DNA of 64,000 bases from Aequitasia sp047973235 (GTDB lineage Bacteria; Bacillota; Clostridia; Lachnospirales; Lachnospiraceae), in NCBI GenBank assembly GCA_047973235.1, contig JBKEBP010000072.1, positions 1 through 64,000 of the forward strand, written 5' to 3'. Positions within the stretch are counted from its first letter, which is position 1. Each line of letters starts with the position of its first letter. The translations under genes and the position numbers were made by a program. This document shows, in pieces, positions 17,436-25,608 of the stretch. The notes beneath the pieces were generated by a model that made no database searches, had not been told where the DNA came from, and saw nothing but the letters and a program-made list of their open reading frames with translations.

Positions 17436-18037
17436 TAAGCGACTCCTGCAGGCCGGAAATGTTTCTTCAGCATTTTCATGCCTATTATCATTCCCAATGC
17501 GGAAGCAATCACCAAAAGCACCGAAGTAATCATTACGAATCCGGGAGCGACCAGATCATAGACCATGGAATCCACGATTTCTTGAGAGATACCGGCATCC
17601 CGCATCTGCTGTGCATAAGCGTCCGCACCAATGAACATGGGAGTAAAAGAACCGATTCCGAAAATTACGCTATGTACCGCGTAGGAAATCCCGGCTCTCC
17701 ATTGCTGTTTATACCCGCCGTTCAAAGTAATCAGTTCACAAATCACACCGCCGGTCAGGTAGACCAGCGCAGTAGGCGTCTGACCCATAATCAAGGCATA
17801 GAGTGCCTTAACTGCAAAGAACATCAGGTTCGTTCCAATACGTGGAGCCTTGGCAATAATCAACACATAGATCACGCCACTAATAAGTGCGCCGAGGGTA
17901 TAACCTCCCCAAACCGACCATTTTGGCGACGCCATAAATGGAATTGCTGTAACCATATTTACAACAATGGTCAATACCGCCAAAAGAACCACAATAACTA
18001 TTTCTTTGAGTCCTACAAATTTCTTTTCTGTTTGCAT
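17435..18037 (-). CDS. ECF transporter S component, MptD/Trep_Strep type, second cluster
   Basis: 200 residues with five to six membrane segments and a basic end (KMLKKHFRPAG) that matches the first cluster's S component (KKLMKKHFKKAG). I start it at the ATG at 18037 because GGAGG lies 8 nt upstream. A TTG inside that site would add five residues. The two S proteins resemble each other in layout but differ widely in sequence, so they need not bind the same substrate. Confidence 0.8.
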   Translation of the reverse strand: MQTEKKFVGLKEIVIVVLLAVLTIVVNMVTAIPFMASPKWSVWGGYTLGALISGVIYVLIIAKAPRIGTNLMFFAVKALYALIMGQTPTALVYLTGGVICELITLNGGYKQQWRAGISYAVHSVIFGIGSFTPMFIGADAYAQQMRDAGISQEIVDSMVYDLVAPGFVMITSVLLVIASALGMIIGMKMLKKHFRPAGVA

Positions 18038-18072
18038 TTTTTCATCCTCCAATAAATATAATTTTGGTGTCT

Positions 18073-19824
18073 CTACTCAAGACTCCAGTTTCCCGCTTTG
18101 TTTTGTTCCTGCCACAACATGGTGTACAGGCCGTCTTGCTCTAGTAACTCTTCATGTGTGCCGCTTTCTGCGACTCTGCCATCGTCCAGTACGACAATAT
18201 GATCCGCCGTGGCAATAGACTGCAGCCGATGCGCGATGACAATGACCGTTTTGTCCTTCACCAACTCATTGATGGCTCGTTGTATTAGAACTTCATTTTT
18301 TGAATCCAAACTGGATGTTGCCTCGTCAAGCAAGACAATCGGTGCATTTTTTAGAAGTGCTCGTGCGATTGAGATGCGCTGTTTTTCTCCGCCGGACAGT
18401 GTAGAACCGCCCTCACCAACCACAGTTTGATACCCGTCAGGGAGCGACATAATAAAATCGTGACAAACGGCGGTTTTTGCCGCTTTCATAATTTCTTCCG
18501 TGGTAGCATCAGAGCGACCTAAGCGAATGTTTTCTTCAATCGTATCGTGAAATAAGTATACATCTTGGAAAACCATGCTAATCTTTGAAAGCAGCAAATC
18601 TGTGGAAATATCTCTGTACGGAACACCTCCCATAGTAATCTCACCGGAACTTATATCCCAAAATCTTGCGACCAATCGCGTTATTGTAGATTTTCCCGAA
18701 CCGGATGCTCCGACCAAGGCAACGAAATTGTTCTCCGGAATTGTTAGTGAGATTCCGTGTAAAACTTCCCTTTCTCCATATCCGAAACGAACCTGATTAA
18801 ACACTATTTCTGTATTTTGCGGAGGCACTTCATGTTTTGGTTCCGGCAAGGGTTCCTCATTATATAAATCTTGAATCCGGCCGACAGAACTGTTTATCAT
18901 GGATAATCCGGCGATAAAGGTAAATAGCGCCATAATTGGCTCATAGATTTGAGCTGAAACCAGCAAAACCATCAAATATAAAAATGGATCAATTTGTTCA
19001 GAGATTAGCAAAACAGCGCCAACACCCATAACAACGGCAAGCCCACTACTTAATATTGCCCGACCTATCATGGCAATGGGGGCAGCTGCACTTTCCATAT
19101 CCTTTGAATTGTCTTTCAATCGTGCAAATGTACCTTTTAACGATTGAAAGCGGCTGCCTGCCTGATTAAAAGCACGTAGGGTTTGTATTCCTCCTACATA
19201 TTCAAGAATCAAAGAAGAGGTTTTTTGTTGCGTTTCAAGTAACTCAGAGCCGGTAACAGTCATTTTTTTATAACTGGATACGGCAAATGGTATAGCCACC
19301 GGAATCACCGCTAACATAGAAATTAGCATTCTCCACTCATATGCCGCAAACACAACAATAGAAAGCGTAAGCCGAATTATAATCACTGTCATTTGTGGTA
19401 CAAAAGTACCTGCGGTACTTTCTACCGTGTCATAATCTCGTAAAATAACGGTTGATAAATCTCCTGCATCGCGCTTGAAAAAGAAGCCCATTGATAAAGA
19501 TTTGAGATGCTCTCCCATTTTAATTCTTGCGCGTTTTGTCGTCTTTGAATATCCGACCAAGATATTAACATAGCTGCGGCGGCGGACAAACATATAAGCT
19601 ATTGTTTGTGCAGCCAACACGCCGGTTAATATCCACAGGGAGGGGCTTTGCAAGCTTTGGCCGGGATTGCTAATCGGCATCATTAAAATATAAATGGCGA
19701 ACATCATAACGCCGAATGGAATGGAAGCGACAAAGCTGTCAACAAACATCCATGCACATAGCTTCAGATATTTTGCGGTTTCTCCAAAGGTTATCGTATG
19801 AAACCAACGCTTCAAATTAGCCAT
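18073..19824 (-). CDS. ABC half-transporter, second cluster (partner B)
   Basis: 583 residues: a six-helix membrane domain (about 20-310), then an ATPase domain with Walker A GASGSGKST, VFQDVYLFHDT, signature LSGGEKQR and Walker B VLLDEATS followed by SLDSKNE. This is the closer of the two to an ordinary exporter ATPase. Its start overlaps the stop of the upstream half-transporter by one base. The pair occupies the operon's first two positions, whereas in the first cluster the pair comes last. So gene content is conserved but order is not. Confidence 0.85.
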   Translation of the reverse strand: MANLKRWFHTITFGETAKYLKLCAWMFVDSFVASIPFGVMMFAIYILMMPISNPGQSLQSPSLWILTGVLAAQTIAYMFVRRRSYVNILVGYSKTTKRARIKMGEHLKSLSMGFFFKRDAGDLSTVILRDYDTVESTAGTFVPQMTVIIIRLTLSIVVFAAYEWRMLISMLAVIPVAIPFAVSSYKKMTVTGSELLETQQKTSSLILEYVGGIQTLRAFNQAGSRFQSLKGTFARLKDNSKDMESAAAPIAMIGRAILSSGLAVVMGVGAVLLISEQIDPFLYLMVLLVSAQIYEPIMALFTFIAGLSMINSSVGRIQDLYNEEPLPEPKHEVPPQNTEIVFNQVRFGYGEREVLHGISLTIPENNFVALVGASGSGKSTITRLVARFWDISSGEITMGGVPYRDISTDLLLSKISMVFQDVYLFHDTIEENIRLGRSDATTEEIMKAAKTAVCHDFIMSLPDGYQTVVGEGGSTLSGGEKQRISIARALLKNAPIVLLDEATSSLDSKNEVLIQRAINELVKDKTVIVIAHRLQSIATADHIVVLDDGRVAESGTHEELLEQDGLYTMLWQEQNKAGNWSLE

Positions 19825-21623
19825 TATTGTTCACCAACCTTTCTAACTGTCCAATGATTGCGACGTTCATTCGCGTCTACCATACTCTGATACAAAGCGC
19901 ACTGTTCGAGCAACTCTTTATGTGGTGCGTACCCTTGCAAGATTCCGTTGTCCATAACCAATATCATATGGGCATTTTGAATAGATTTGAGTCGATGCGC
20001 AATGATAAGTACCGTCTTGCTCTTTGAAAGCCTTGCAAATGCCTCTTGTATCTTGGTTTCATTTTCAGCATCGGCGTATGCTGTTGCCTCATCCAGAACC
20101 ACAATCGGAGAATCCTTCAAGAATACCCGTGCAATCGCAATGCGTTGCTTCTCTCCGCCGGACAAATATATATCATCTCCAACAAGCGTGTTGTATCTCT
20201 CCGGTAATGCTTCTATCACATCATGTATATTGGCGTTCTTCGCCGCCGCTATTACATCTTCATGTGTTGCTGCTGTGTTCCCCATACGAATATTGTTCTC
20301 TATGGTATCAGCGAAAAGATAGGAGTCTTGGAACACAAATGAAATCAAATCAGTGAGGCAATCCCACGAAATTTCTTTTATGTCTACGCCTCCAATTTTT
20401 ATGCTGCCGTTCTGCGGTTCATAAAAATGCAGGAGCAGTTGTGCGATTGTTGATTTCCCTCCGCCGGAGGGGCCAACCAGCGCGTTAATTGTTCCTTCTT
20501 CAAGAGAAAAACTGACGTTGTTTACTGCCTGTGTTTCATTGCTGTCATAGGAAAAACTAACATTTTCAAAAGAGATGTCGCAGCTCGCCGGTTTTTTTCC
20601 GGCTCCTACCAGCGTTAATTCTTTCTGATCCAGAATGTCATCAACTCTGGCTATCGCAGCCGATATATTACCGGTACCCATTGTGACGCTCATCATATTT
20701 TCCAAGGGTTCTTTCATCCCCGCACCGATTAGGAAAAACAACAGTACTATCGGTAAAAAATCTACATATGAATCTGCCCTCATAATGAGCAGCGTAGCGG
20801 CAGGGAGGAGAAATAGTAATTGTGCGCCGAAGAAACCATAGTATGCACCCATGCGGTTGGCGAAATGATAGGTTGTAGTTTCAACTGTGTCCACATACCC
20901 TGTGATATTGTTCTCGTATTGCTTAAAAGCTTCCAACGTTCTTCCAAATATTTTGATAACAGGCATACCATGTATGTATTCGATGATTGTTCCATTCATC
21001 TTTTCTTTTGCGGCTGCCTTATCGGTTTGTGTTTTGGCTCCGGCGGGGTCTTTCAATCCGCTCCCGAGGAGAAACAATGATATGATAATTGGAATGAGCG
21101 TAACCAAAGCCAGCCGCCAATCCATGATAAAGAGGAAAAGTATCGTAAAGAGCGGTGTCGCAACTGCCGCAGCCACATCCGCGATGTTGTGTGCGACGAA
21201 CGTCTCTATCTGTTCCACGTCATCAGACAATATTTTTTTGATTCCACCTTGCGTAGTAGAAGTAAAGTAGCCGGAAGGTATGCGCCCTAATTTACCCATC
21301 AGCTTCATTCTAAGCTCATATAGAATATCAAATGCCGCATTGTGTGCAAAAATAGATGAAGTGAATCCATACACGCCGTAAATGACAGCCGATGCAAACG
21401 TGACGACAACTAATATAATCACCTGCTCTTGGTTGAATTGTTCAGGCTGAATATAGTAAAGTAATAGTTGGCGCAAAACTCCATATATCGTGAAGAACGG
21501 CATCATTCGGGCGGCACTTGACAGTATTGAAAGTACGCAGGCCACCATGAGCTTTTGCCCGCGTTGTCCTGCCAATTCAAACAATCGGGGTATGCCTGTC
21601 TTTTTTTGATTTTTCTTTTCCAT
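19824..21623 (-). CDS. ABC half-transporter, second cluster (partner A)
   Basis: 599 residues: a membrane domain (about 20-320), then an ATPase domain with Walker A GPSGGGKST, VFQDSYLFADT, signature LSGGEKQR and Walker B VVLDEATA followed by YADAENE. The altered D-loop region parallels AFTDPENE in the first cluster's 594-residue protein, so these two are the equivalent partners. The gene is the first of its operon, divergent from the TetR gene at 21901. The start is the ATG at 21623, preceded by a GGAAAATG-like weak ribosome site. Confidence 0.85.
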   Translation of the reverse strand: MEKKNQKKTGIPRLFELAGQRGQKLMVACVLSILSSAARMMPFFTIYGVLRQLLLYYIQPEQFNQEQVIILVVVTFASAVIYGVYGFTSSIFAHNAAFDILYELRMKLMGKLGRIPSGYFTSTTQGGIKKILSDDVEQIETFVAHNIADVAAAVATPLFTILFLFIMDWRLALVTLIPIIISLFLLGSGLKDPAGAKTQTDKAAAKEKMNGTIIEYIHGMPVIKIFGRTLEAFKQYENNITGYVDTVETTTYHFANRMGAYYGFFGAQLLFLLPAATLLIMRADSYVDFLPIVLLFFLIGAGMKEPLENMMSVTMGTGNISAAIARVDDILDQKELTLVGAGKKPASCDISFENVSFSYDSNETQAVNNVSFSLEEGTINALVGPSGGGKSTIAQLLLHFYEPQNGSIKIGGVDIKEISWDCLTDLISFVFQDSYLFADTIENNIRMGNTAATHEDVIAAAKNANIHDVIEALPERYNTLVGDDIYLSGGEKQRIAIARVFLKDSPIVVLDEATAYADAENETKIQEAFARLSKSKTVLIIAHRLKSIQNAHMILVMDNGILQGYAPHKELLEQCALYQSMVDANERRNHWTVRKVGEQ

Positions 21624-21731
21624 ATCATTTTCCTTCCAAACAATTTTAAGTTAGCTTTATCTAACTAATGTGCAAAAAAATATGTAGTGCACCACTATCT
21701 TCGAAGTTAAGATGGCGTTGCCACTATCATA

Positions 21732-21758
21732 AATGAATATATTGATTAATAAATTCAT
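21732..21758. promoter_or_regulatory. Inverted repeat in front of the second transport operon
   Basis: AATGAAT and ATTCATT arms enclose about 13 bp, upstream of the ABC gene at 21623. The AATGAAT half-site recurs in the operator at 21852-21883, so one regulator may bind both. Confidence 0.45.
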
Positions 21759-21790
21759 TATGTCTTATACTAACATAGGTTGACTCGGTC

Positions 21791-21832
21791 GTCAATGAGT
21801 AAATGAATAAAATCGCTTACTTGTTCATTGAC
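21791..21832. promoter_or_regulatory. Long interrupted palindrome between the divergent genes
   Basis: GTCAATGA (21791-21798) with GTAA pairs with TTAC (21817-21820) and TCATTGAC (21825-21832). The right arm includes part of the -35 box of the TetR promoter. Confidence 0.4.
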
Positions 21833-21856
21833 AGTGCTGATCCTCTCCTGTATAAT
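21828..21856 (+). promoter_or_regulatory. Consensus promoter of the second TetR gene
   Basis: TTGACA at 21828-21833 and TATAAT at 21851-21856 are both perfect, with a 17-bp spacer. A strong promoter of this kind in front of a repressor gene implies tight autoregulation. Confidence 0.75.
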
Positions 21857-21883
21857 GAATATGCAAGTAAAAATATTCATTAT
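21852..21883. promoter_or_regulatory. Perfect 11-bp inverted repeat operator of the second TetR
   Basis: ATAATGAATAT (21852-21862) and ATATTCATTAT (21873-21883) form a perfect inverted repeat with a 10-bp spacer. It overlaps the -10 box and covers the start of transcription. It does not resemble the operator of the first cluster. Confidence 0.65.
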
Positions 21884-21900
21884 AAAAGGAGGCGATTCTT

Positions 21901-22482
21901 TTGCCACAGATTTTTGATAAAATTGGACGGGATAAGGTACGAGAGCAGCTTTTGGAAGCCGGGTTTCAACTTATAAAACAGTATGGATTAAAAAAGACAT
22001 CCGTCAGCGACATCGCCAAGGCAGCAGGGATGGCCACAGGTACTTTTTATAATTTTTATCCCTCCAAAGAAGAATTTGTTTACCAAATCGTTTTGTATAA
22101 TAGAGGCATTGTGAAAGGGTATTTTGAAAATCTGATTAAAGATGGAAAGATATCAAAAGAGGATTTCCGTCAATATCTGCGCAAGATTTATTTGTCGGAC
22201 AACAACATCTTTGATTATTTGAATGACGATGAAATCTCCATGCTTAATGCGCGCTGGCCCGAAGAATACCGGATAAAACCAAGCAATGATGAAACAACAT
22301 CCAAGTGGATTTTAGAACATTTAGAAATAATTAACCCGCAATGTAATTGGAAAGTTTTCGCCAATCTCAGCAAGTCTATTTCGTTGATTCGCTATGGTAA
22401 AACGCGCTTATATCAAGATGAATACGAAGAAGCTATCGATATTTACATTGACGCTATTATTCGCTATGTTTTTGGTGAGTAG
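21901..22482 (+). CDS. TetR/AcrR-family regulator of the second transport cluster
   Basis: 193 residues. The start is a TTG with AAAGGAGG 8 nt upstream. The TetR helix-turn-helix is KKTSVSDIAKAAGMATGTFY followed by NFYPSKEEF (about residues 28-58). It is divergent from the ABC gene at 21623, with AATGAAT-type palindromes on both promoters, so it probably represses itself and the transport operon. Its last 104 bp plus 7 bp beyond are duplicated at 32178-32288, which brackets the glycosaminoglycan locus. Confidence 0.88.
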   Translation: MPQIFDKIGRDKVREQLLEAGFQLIKQYGLKKTSVSDIAKAAGMATGTFYNFYPSKEEFVYQIVLYNRGIVKGYFENLIKDGKISKEDFRQYLRKIYLSDNNIFDYLNDDEISMLNARWPEEYRIKPSNDETTSKWILEHLEIINPQCNWKVFANLSKSISLIRYGKTRLYQDEYEEAIDIYIDAIIRYVFGE

Positions 22483-22489
22483 AATTTCC
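22379..22489. repeat. Left 111-bp direct repeat (TetR 3' end)
   Basis: Covers the final codons, stop and 7 bp after the second TetR gene. It matches 32178-32288 in the same orientation with three mismatches. Sequence diverges abruptly on both sides. The repeats enclose about 9.7 kb. Confidence 0.9.
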
Positions 22490-22612
22490 TTATATCTTGT
22501 ATTTCCACTCTACAAAATGAGCGATCTCCTTTGGTGTTTCTTTGCAGTCACCATCTAGCCACTTCAGGACGACTGCATGAACACCAGGTGGTATTCCATT
22601 TCTTCTCATTCT
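22490..22612 (-). pseudogene. Remnant of a TetR-family C-terminus
   Basis: A 40-codon open stretch on the minus strand encodes a C-terminal pattern known from a group of TetR proteins: RMRRNGIPPGV, then HAVVLKWLDGDCKETPKEIA, ending with a stop at 22490. There is no start or DNA-binding part. Its upstream edge is fused to an SDR gene start (22606-22668). It is a scar of recombination, not an expressed gene. Confidence 0.6.
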
Positions 22613-22668
22613 GCTCCGGTAACTACAACTACTTTTCCTTTTAAATCAACCTGTAATGGTAATTTCAT
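22606..22668 (-). pseudogene. Remnant of a short-chain dehydrogenase N-terminus
   Basis: From an ATG at 22668 with a GGAGAGGAG ribosome site the frame reads MKLPLQVDLKGKVVVVTGA and stops two codons later. The VVVVTGA start is the first strand and glycine motif of a short-chain dehydrogenase, of the kind found in sugar-acid loci (D-mannonate oxidoreductase-like). The rest of the gene is missing and the sequence passes straight into a TetR remnant. Confidence 0.6.
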
Positions 22669-22724
22669 ATTAAATCTCCTCTCCACCTGTATAGCCAAAG
22701 TATAAAACACACCCTGTTTTATCC
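22668..22724. repeat. 57-bp leader-type repeat, copy 1
   Basis: The promoter and ribosome-site region in front of the SDR remnant. It is about 85 percent identical by eye to 31958-32014, in the same orientation. Copy 2 has lost the ATG. Together with the 111-bp repeats it forms a nested repeat pair around the locus. Confidence 0.6.
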
Positions 22725-22745
22725 AAAACTTAAATTAAAACGTTG

Positions 22746-24009
22746 CTATTTAAAATCACATAATCTTCCTAGTGAAAATAAGCTTTCTTTCGGTTCTCTC
22801 TTCTGCTTTTTTCGCTCTACTCCAATCAACCCAAAAGTCATACAATACCCTTTCTGCCATTCAAAATTATCAAGAAGACTCCAGTATAAATAGCCACTTA
22901 CAGGTATACCATCGCGAATACAATTTTGTACTCCTGCTATTGCTGTTTTAATAAATGCTACTCTTCTAGTATCATCATTAGTAGACAATCCATTCTCTGT
23001 CACCATGAGTTCACCTTTAAATTCCTCTGCTACTTTACGAATAACATTCTCCAATGCTTGTGGATAATATTCATATTTCATCTGTGTTAATTCTGCATCA
23101 TCTGGAACTTTTTGCACCCCATCAGTACCAATAAGTTCTCTTGTATAATTTTGTACCCCAAGAAAATCATCTGCTTGAATATAAGGTAAATAATGTAGAA
23201 ACTCTTCTTCCCATTCTGTCTGCGCATTCTTTCTTGCCTGCTCAGTATCCTCTGCAACTTGAAGATCATGAAGACTTAATGTTAATCCTACCTTTAACTG
23301 TGGACACACTTCCTTCATGGCATCTCGTGCCGCTTCATGAGCTTTCATAATTATTTTATCACCAGCTTCGCTGTGCCAAAAATACTTCCGCTGTTTCTCC
23401 TTCAGCCAGGCCAAATACATCGGCTGTTTCTTTCATGATTGCTTTGCGCTCTTCAGAAACTGGAATATTTACGCCTACTTGTATGTTTATTCCCATTTGT
23501 TTCATCATTCTTTTAATCAATGCTGCCATTTGCACGCCCATGTTTGCTTCATTAATCGTGCAAACATAAGACATAATATCGCCTAATTGTTCTGCAATAT
23601 AACGACAATACCCTGCAAAATAAGTAACGGTCGTTTCTGCTTCCCAGCCACCCGCTGTAATTAACCATTTAGGGCTTGAAAAATGATGCATCGTAACAAT
23701 TGGCTCTATTCCATTTTCACGACAACACATAATTACCTTACGATAATGTGCTACCTCTTTTTCGTCGTATTTTCCCATTTCTGGCTCAATACGTGCCCAT
23801 TCAATAGAAAAACGATATGCATTTAATCCTGCTTGCTTCATTAACAAAATATCTTCTTCGTAGCGATTATAATGATCACATGCATCTAATGAAGGTTCCG
23901 CGAAATTAGAATGTTGCATCTGTTCTTGTGCCCAAAAATCACTATAAATATTGTTGCCCTCTACTTGATGCGCTGCTGTCGCTGCACCTATTAATATTTT
24001 TTTATTCAA
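22746..24009 (-). pseudogene. GH1-family beta-glycosidase, split by a one-base insertion
   Basis: The first frame (TTG at 24009, GGAGG upstream) begins with the GH1 pattern GAATAAHQVEGN, with RFSIEWARIEP near residue 65 and the acid/base segment TINEAN (most GH1 enzymes read NEP). The second frame carries YLYWSLLDNFEWQKGY and the nucleophile segment VTENG. The break is at a T5 run on the minus strand (23378-23382). One T fewer joins ...AEVFWHSEAGDK. The span of 1264 nt is one over a multiple of three. The repaired protein would have about 420 residues, a little short for the family. GH1 enzymes release terminal sugars from beta-linked glycosides. Here the target may be a glycosaminoglycan-derived fragment. 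Confidence 0.8.
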
Positions 24010-24079
24010 CCTATTATGCCTCCATGTTGCCTGTCTATACTCAATTTTTCTATTTGTATGAACTTCTTTTTAGCCTTAA

Positions 24080-25519
24080 CTATGCCTTACTACGAATTTC
24101 ATGATTTTTCTGCTGTACTTCAACCATCGTTTCTCTATCAAGTGGATAAAATTTCATTGCCACAAGTGTACATATCCAGCCAAGAATCGGTATACCTAAC
24201 CATAAAAACATGGTTACATTAAATATTGAACCGGTCAACGCATCCGTAGCCTGTGGCATTGCTTCGGTATACCCTATTGTAGCTACTACTAATGCAATAA
24301 TGGTTGTTGATAGTGATGAAATCATCTTATCTACAAAAGAATATGCGGTTGTAACAACAGCTGGCATATAACGACCTGATCTTGATAGTTCATAATCAAT
24401 TACATCATATCTAGCTGGTTCTGTTACACAACTACATGCTGTTTTCACTGCACCACATGCTACAAAGATTATAATAAATGCTATTTTTAGTACTGGATTT
24501 ACTGTAATTTGTAACGTATCCACTGTCATCATAAAAATAAACATCACTACATAAACGCCAATACCTATTGTGGTCCATTGAACCAATGCTTTTTTCAATC
24601 CTGATTTTCCTGCCATACGACTAACAAAAAAGAATATTAATACCAGTGTAACTACCATGTTAATCATACTTAATTCACTATTAAAAGAATAATTTCCAAT
24701 TATAATTCCAAACAACATAACGGTAATTACTGAATTAGAAGCGGTCTGCATTGCTAACTTATCTGAAGCTGCCGCTATTGTATACATTTGCATAGCACGA
24801 TTATGTCGTAACAAATCCCAAATATCTTTAAACTTAACTTTTTCTTTGGTCATACCTACATAAGACTCTGGAGTATCAGTCTTCGATATGGTTACTGTAA
24901 TTACAGTAATTGCAATCATTACACCAGATGCAATAATAACAATCAAACTCAAATCTGAAAAAAGAGGTAATCCCATTTGATAATTGTGTTTTGGCATTAA
25001 TGTACTTGCTAAGATAATACTAAATAGTGAAGACAATACCGTTATGTAAACGGTTTGCCAACGCCCTAAAATAGGTCGCTGTTTTGGGTCATTGGTAATA
25101 ACAGGTGCACTAAGTCCCATTCCTACTCCAAAAATTGTATATCCGATAATATATATCATATAAAGAAGAGCAAATACCCACACTCTACCTTCACCACCGC
25201 CAAGACCTAAGCGAAACATAGATAATACCACTCCTGATATAATAACATAACCAATAATCATTAATGGACGTGCACGCCCAAATTTCCCGTTGAGGCGATC
25301 TGCAAACAGACCAATAATCGGATCAGTAATTGCATCAAATATACGCGTACCAGTAATAATTGTACCTGCCAAAACAGTGGTTGCTCCATATACCCCTACT
25401 GCTACATAACTGGCAAATGTCATTAAAATAACAAATAATGTTGGCACACAGTTCGCTGCTGGAACAAGTGCTAATTGCCATGATTTCGCTCTCCTATACT
25501 GCACATTTGTTTCACTCAT
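24080..25519 (-). CDS. GPH-family sugar:cation symporter
   Basis: 479 residues with twelve predicted membrane segments and the glycoside-pentoside-hexuronide (MelB-like) pattern. It has TRIFDAITDPIIGLFADRLN near residue 55 and KFGRARPLMIIGYV just after. These carriers bring in oligosaccharides or hexuronides with Na+ or H+. It lies between the GH1 and PL8 genes on the same strand and is the only sugar importer of the locus. Uptake of glycosaminoglycan oligosaccharides is inferred from the enzymes beside it. Confidence 0.88.
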   Translation of the reverse strand: MSETNVQYRRAKSWQLALVPAANCVPTLFVILMTFASYVAVGVYGATTVLAGTIITGTRIFDAITDPIIGLFADRLNGKFGRARPLMIIGYVIISGVVLSMFRLGLGGGEGRVWVFALLYMIYIIGYTIFGVGMGLSAPVITNDPKQRPILGRWQTVYITVLSSLFSIILASTLMPKHNYQMGLPLFSDLSLIVIIASGVMIAITVITVTISKTDTPESYVGMTKEKVKFKDIWDLLRHNRAMQMYTIAAASDKLAMQTASNSVITVMLFGIIIGNYSFNSELSMINMVVTLVLIFFFVSRMAGKSGLKKALVQWTTIGIGVYVVMFIFMMTVDTLQITVNPVLKIAFIIIFVACGAVKTACSCVTEPARYDVIDYELSRSGRYMPAVVTTAYSFVDKMISSLSTTIIALVVATIGYTEAMPQATDALTGSIFNVTMFLWLGIPILGWICTLVAMKFYPLDRETMVEVQQKNHEIRSKA

Positions 25520-25608
25520 AATTCATTCCTCCTGAAGTTTTCTCGGCCTTTATAATAACAAAATTCAATATTATAAGCGTATACTTTTTAAATACTCAAA
25601 TTCCACAT

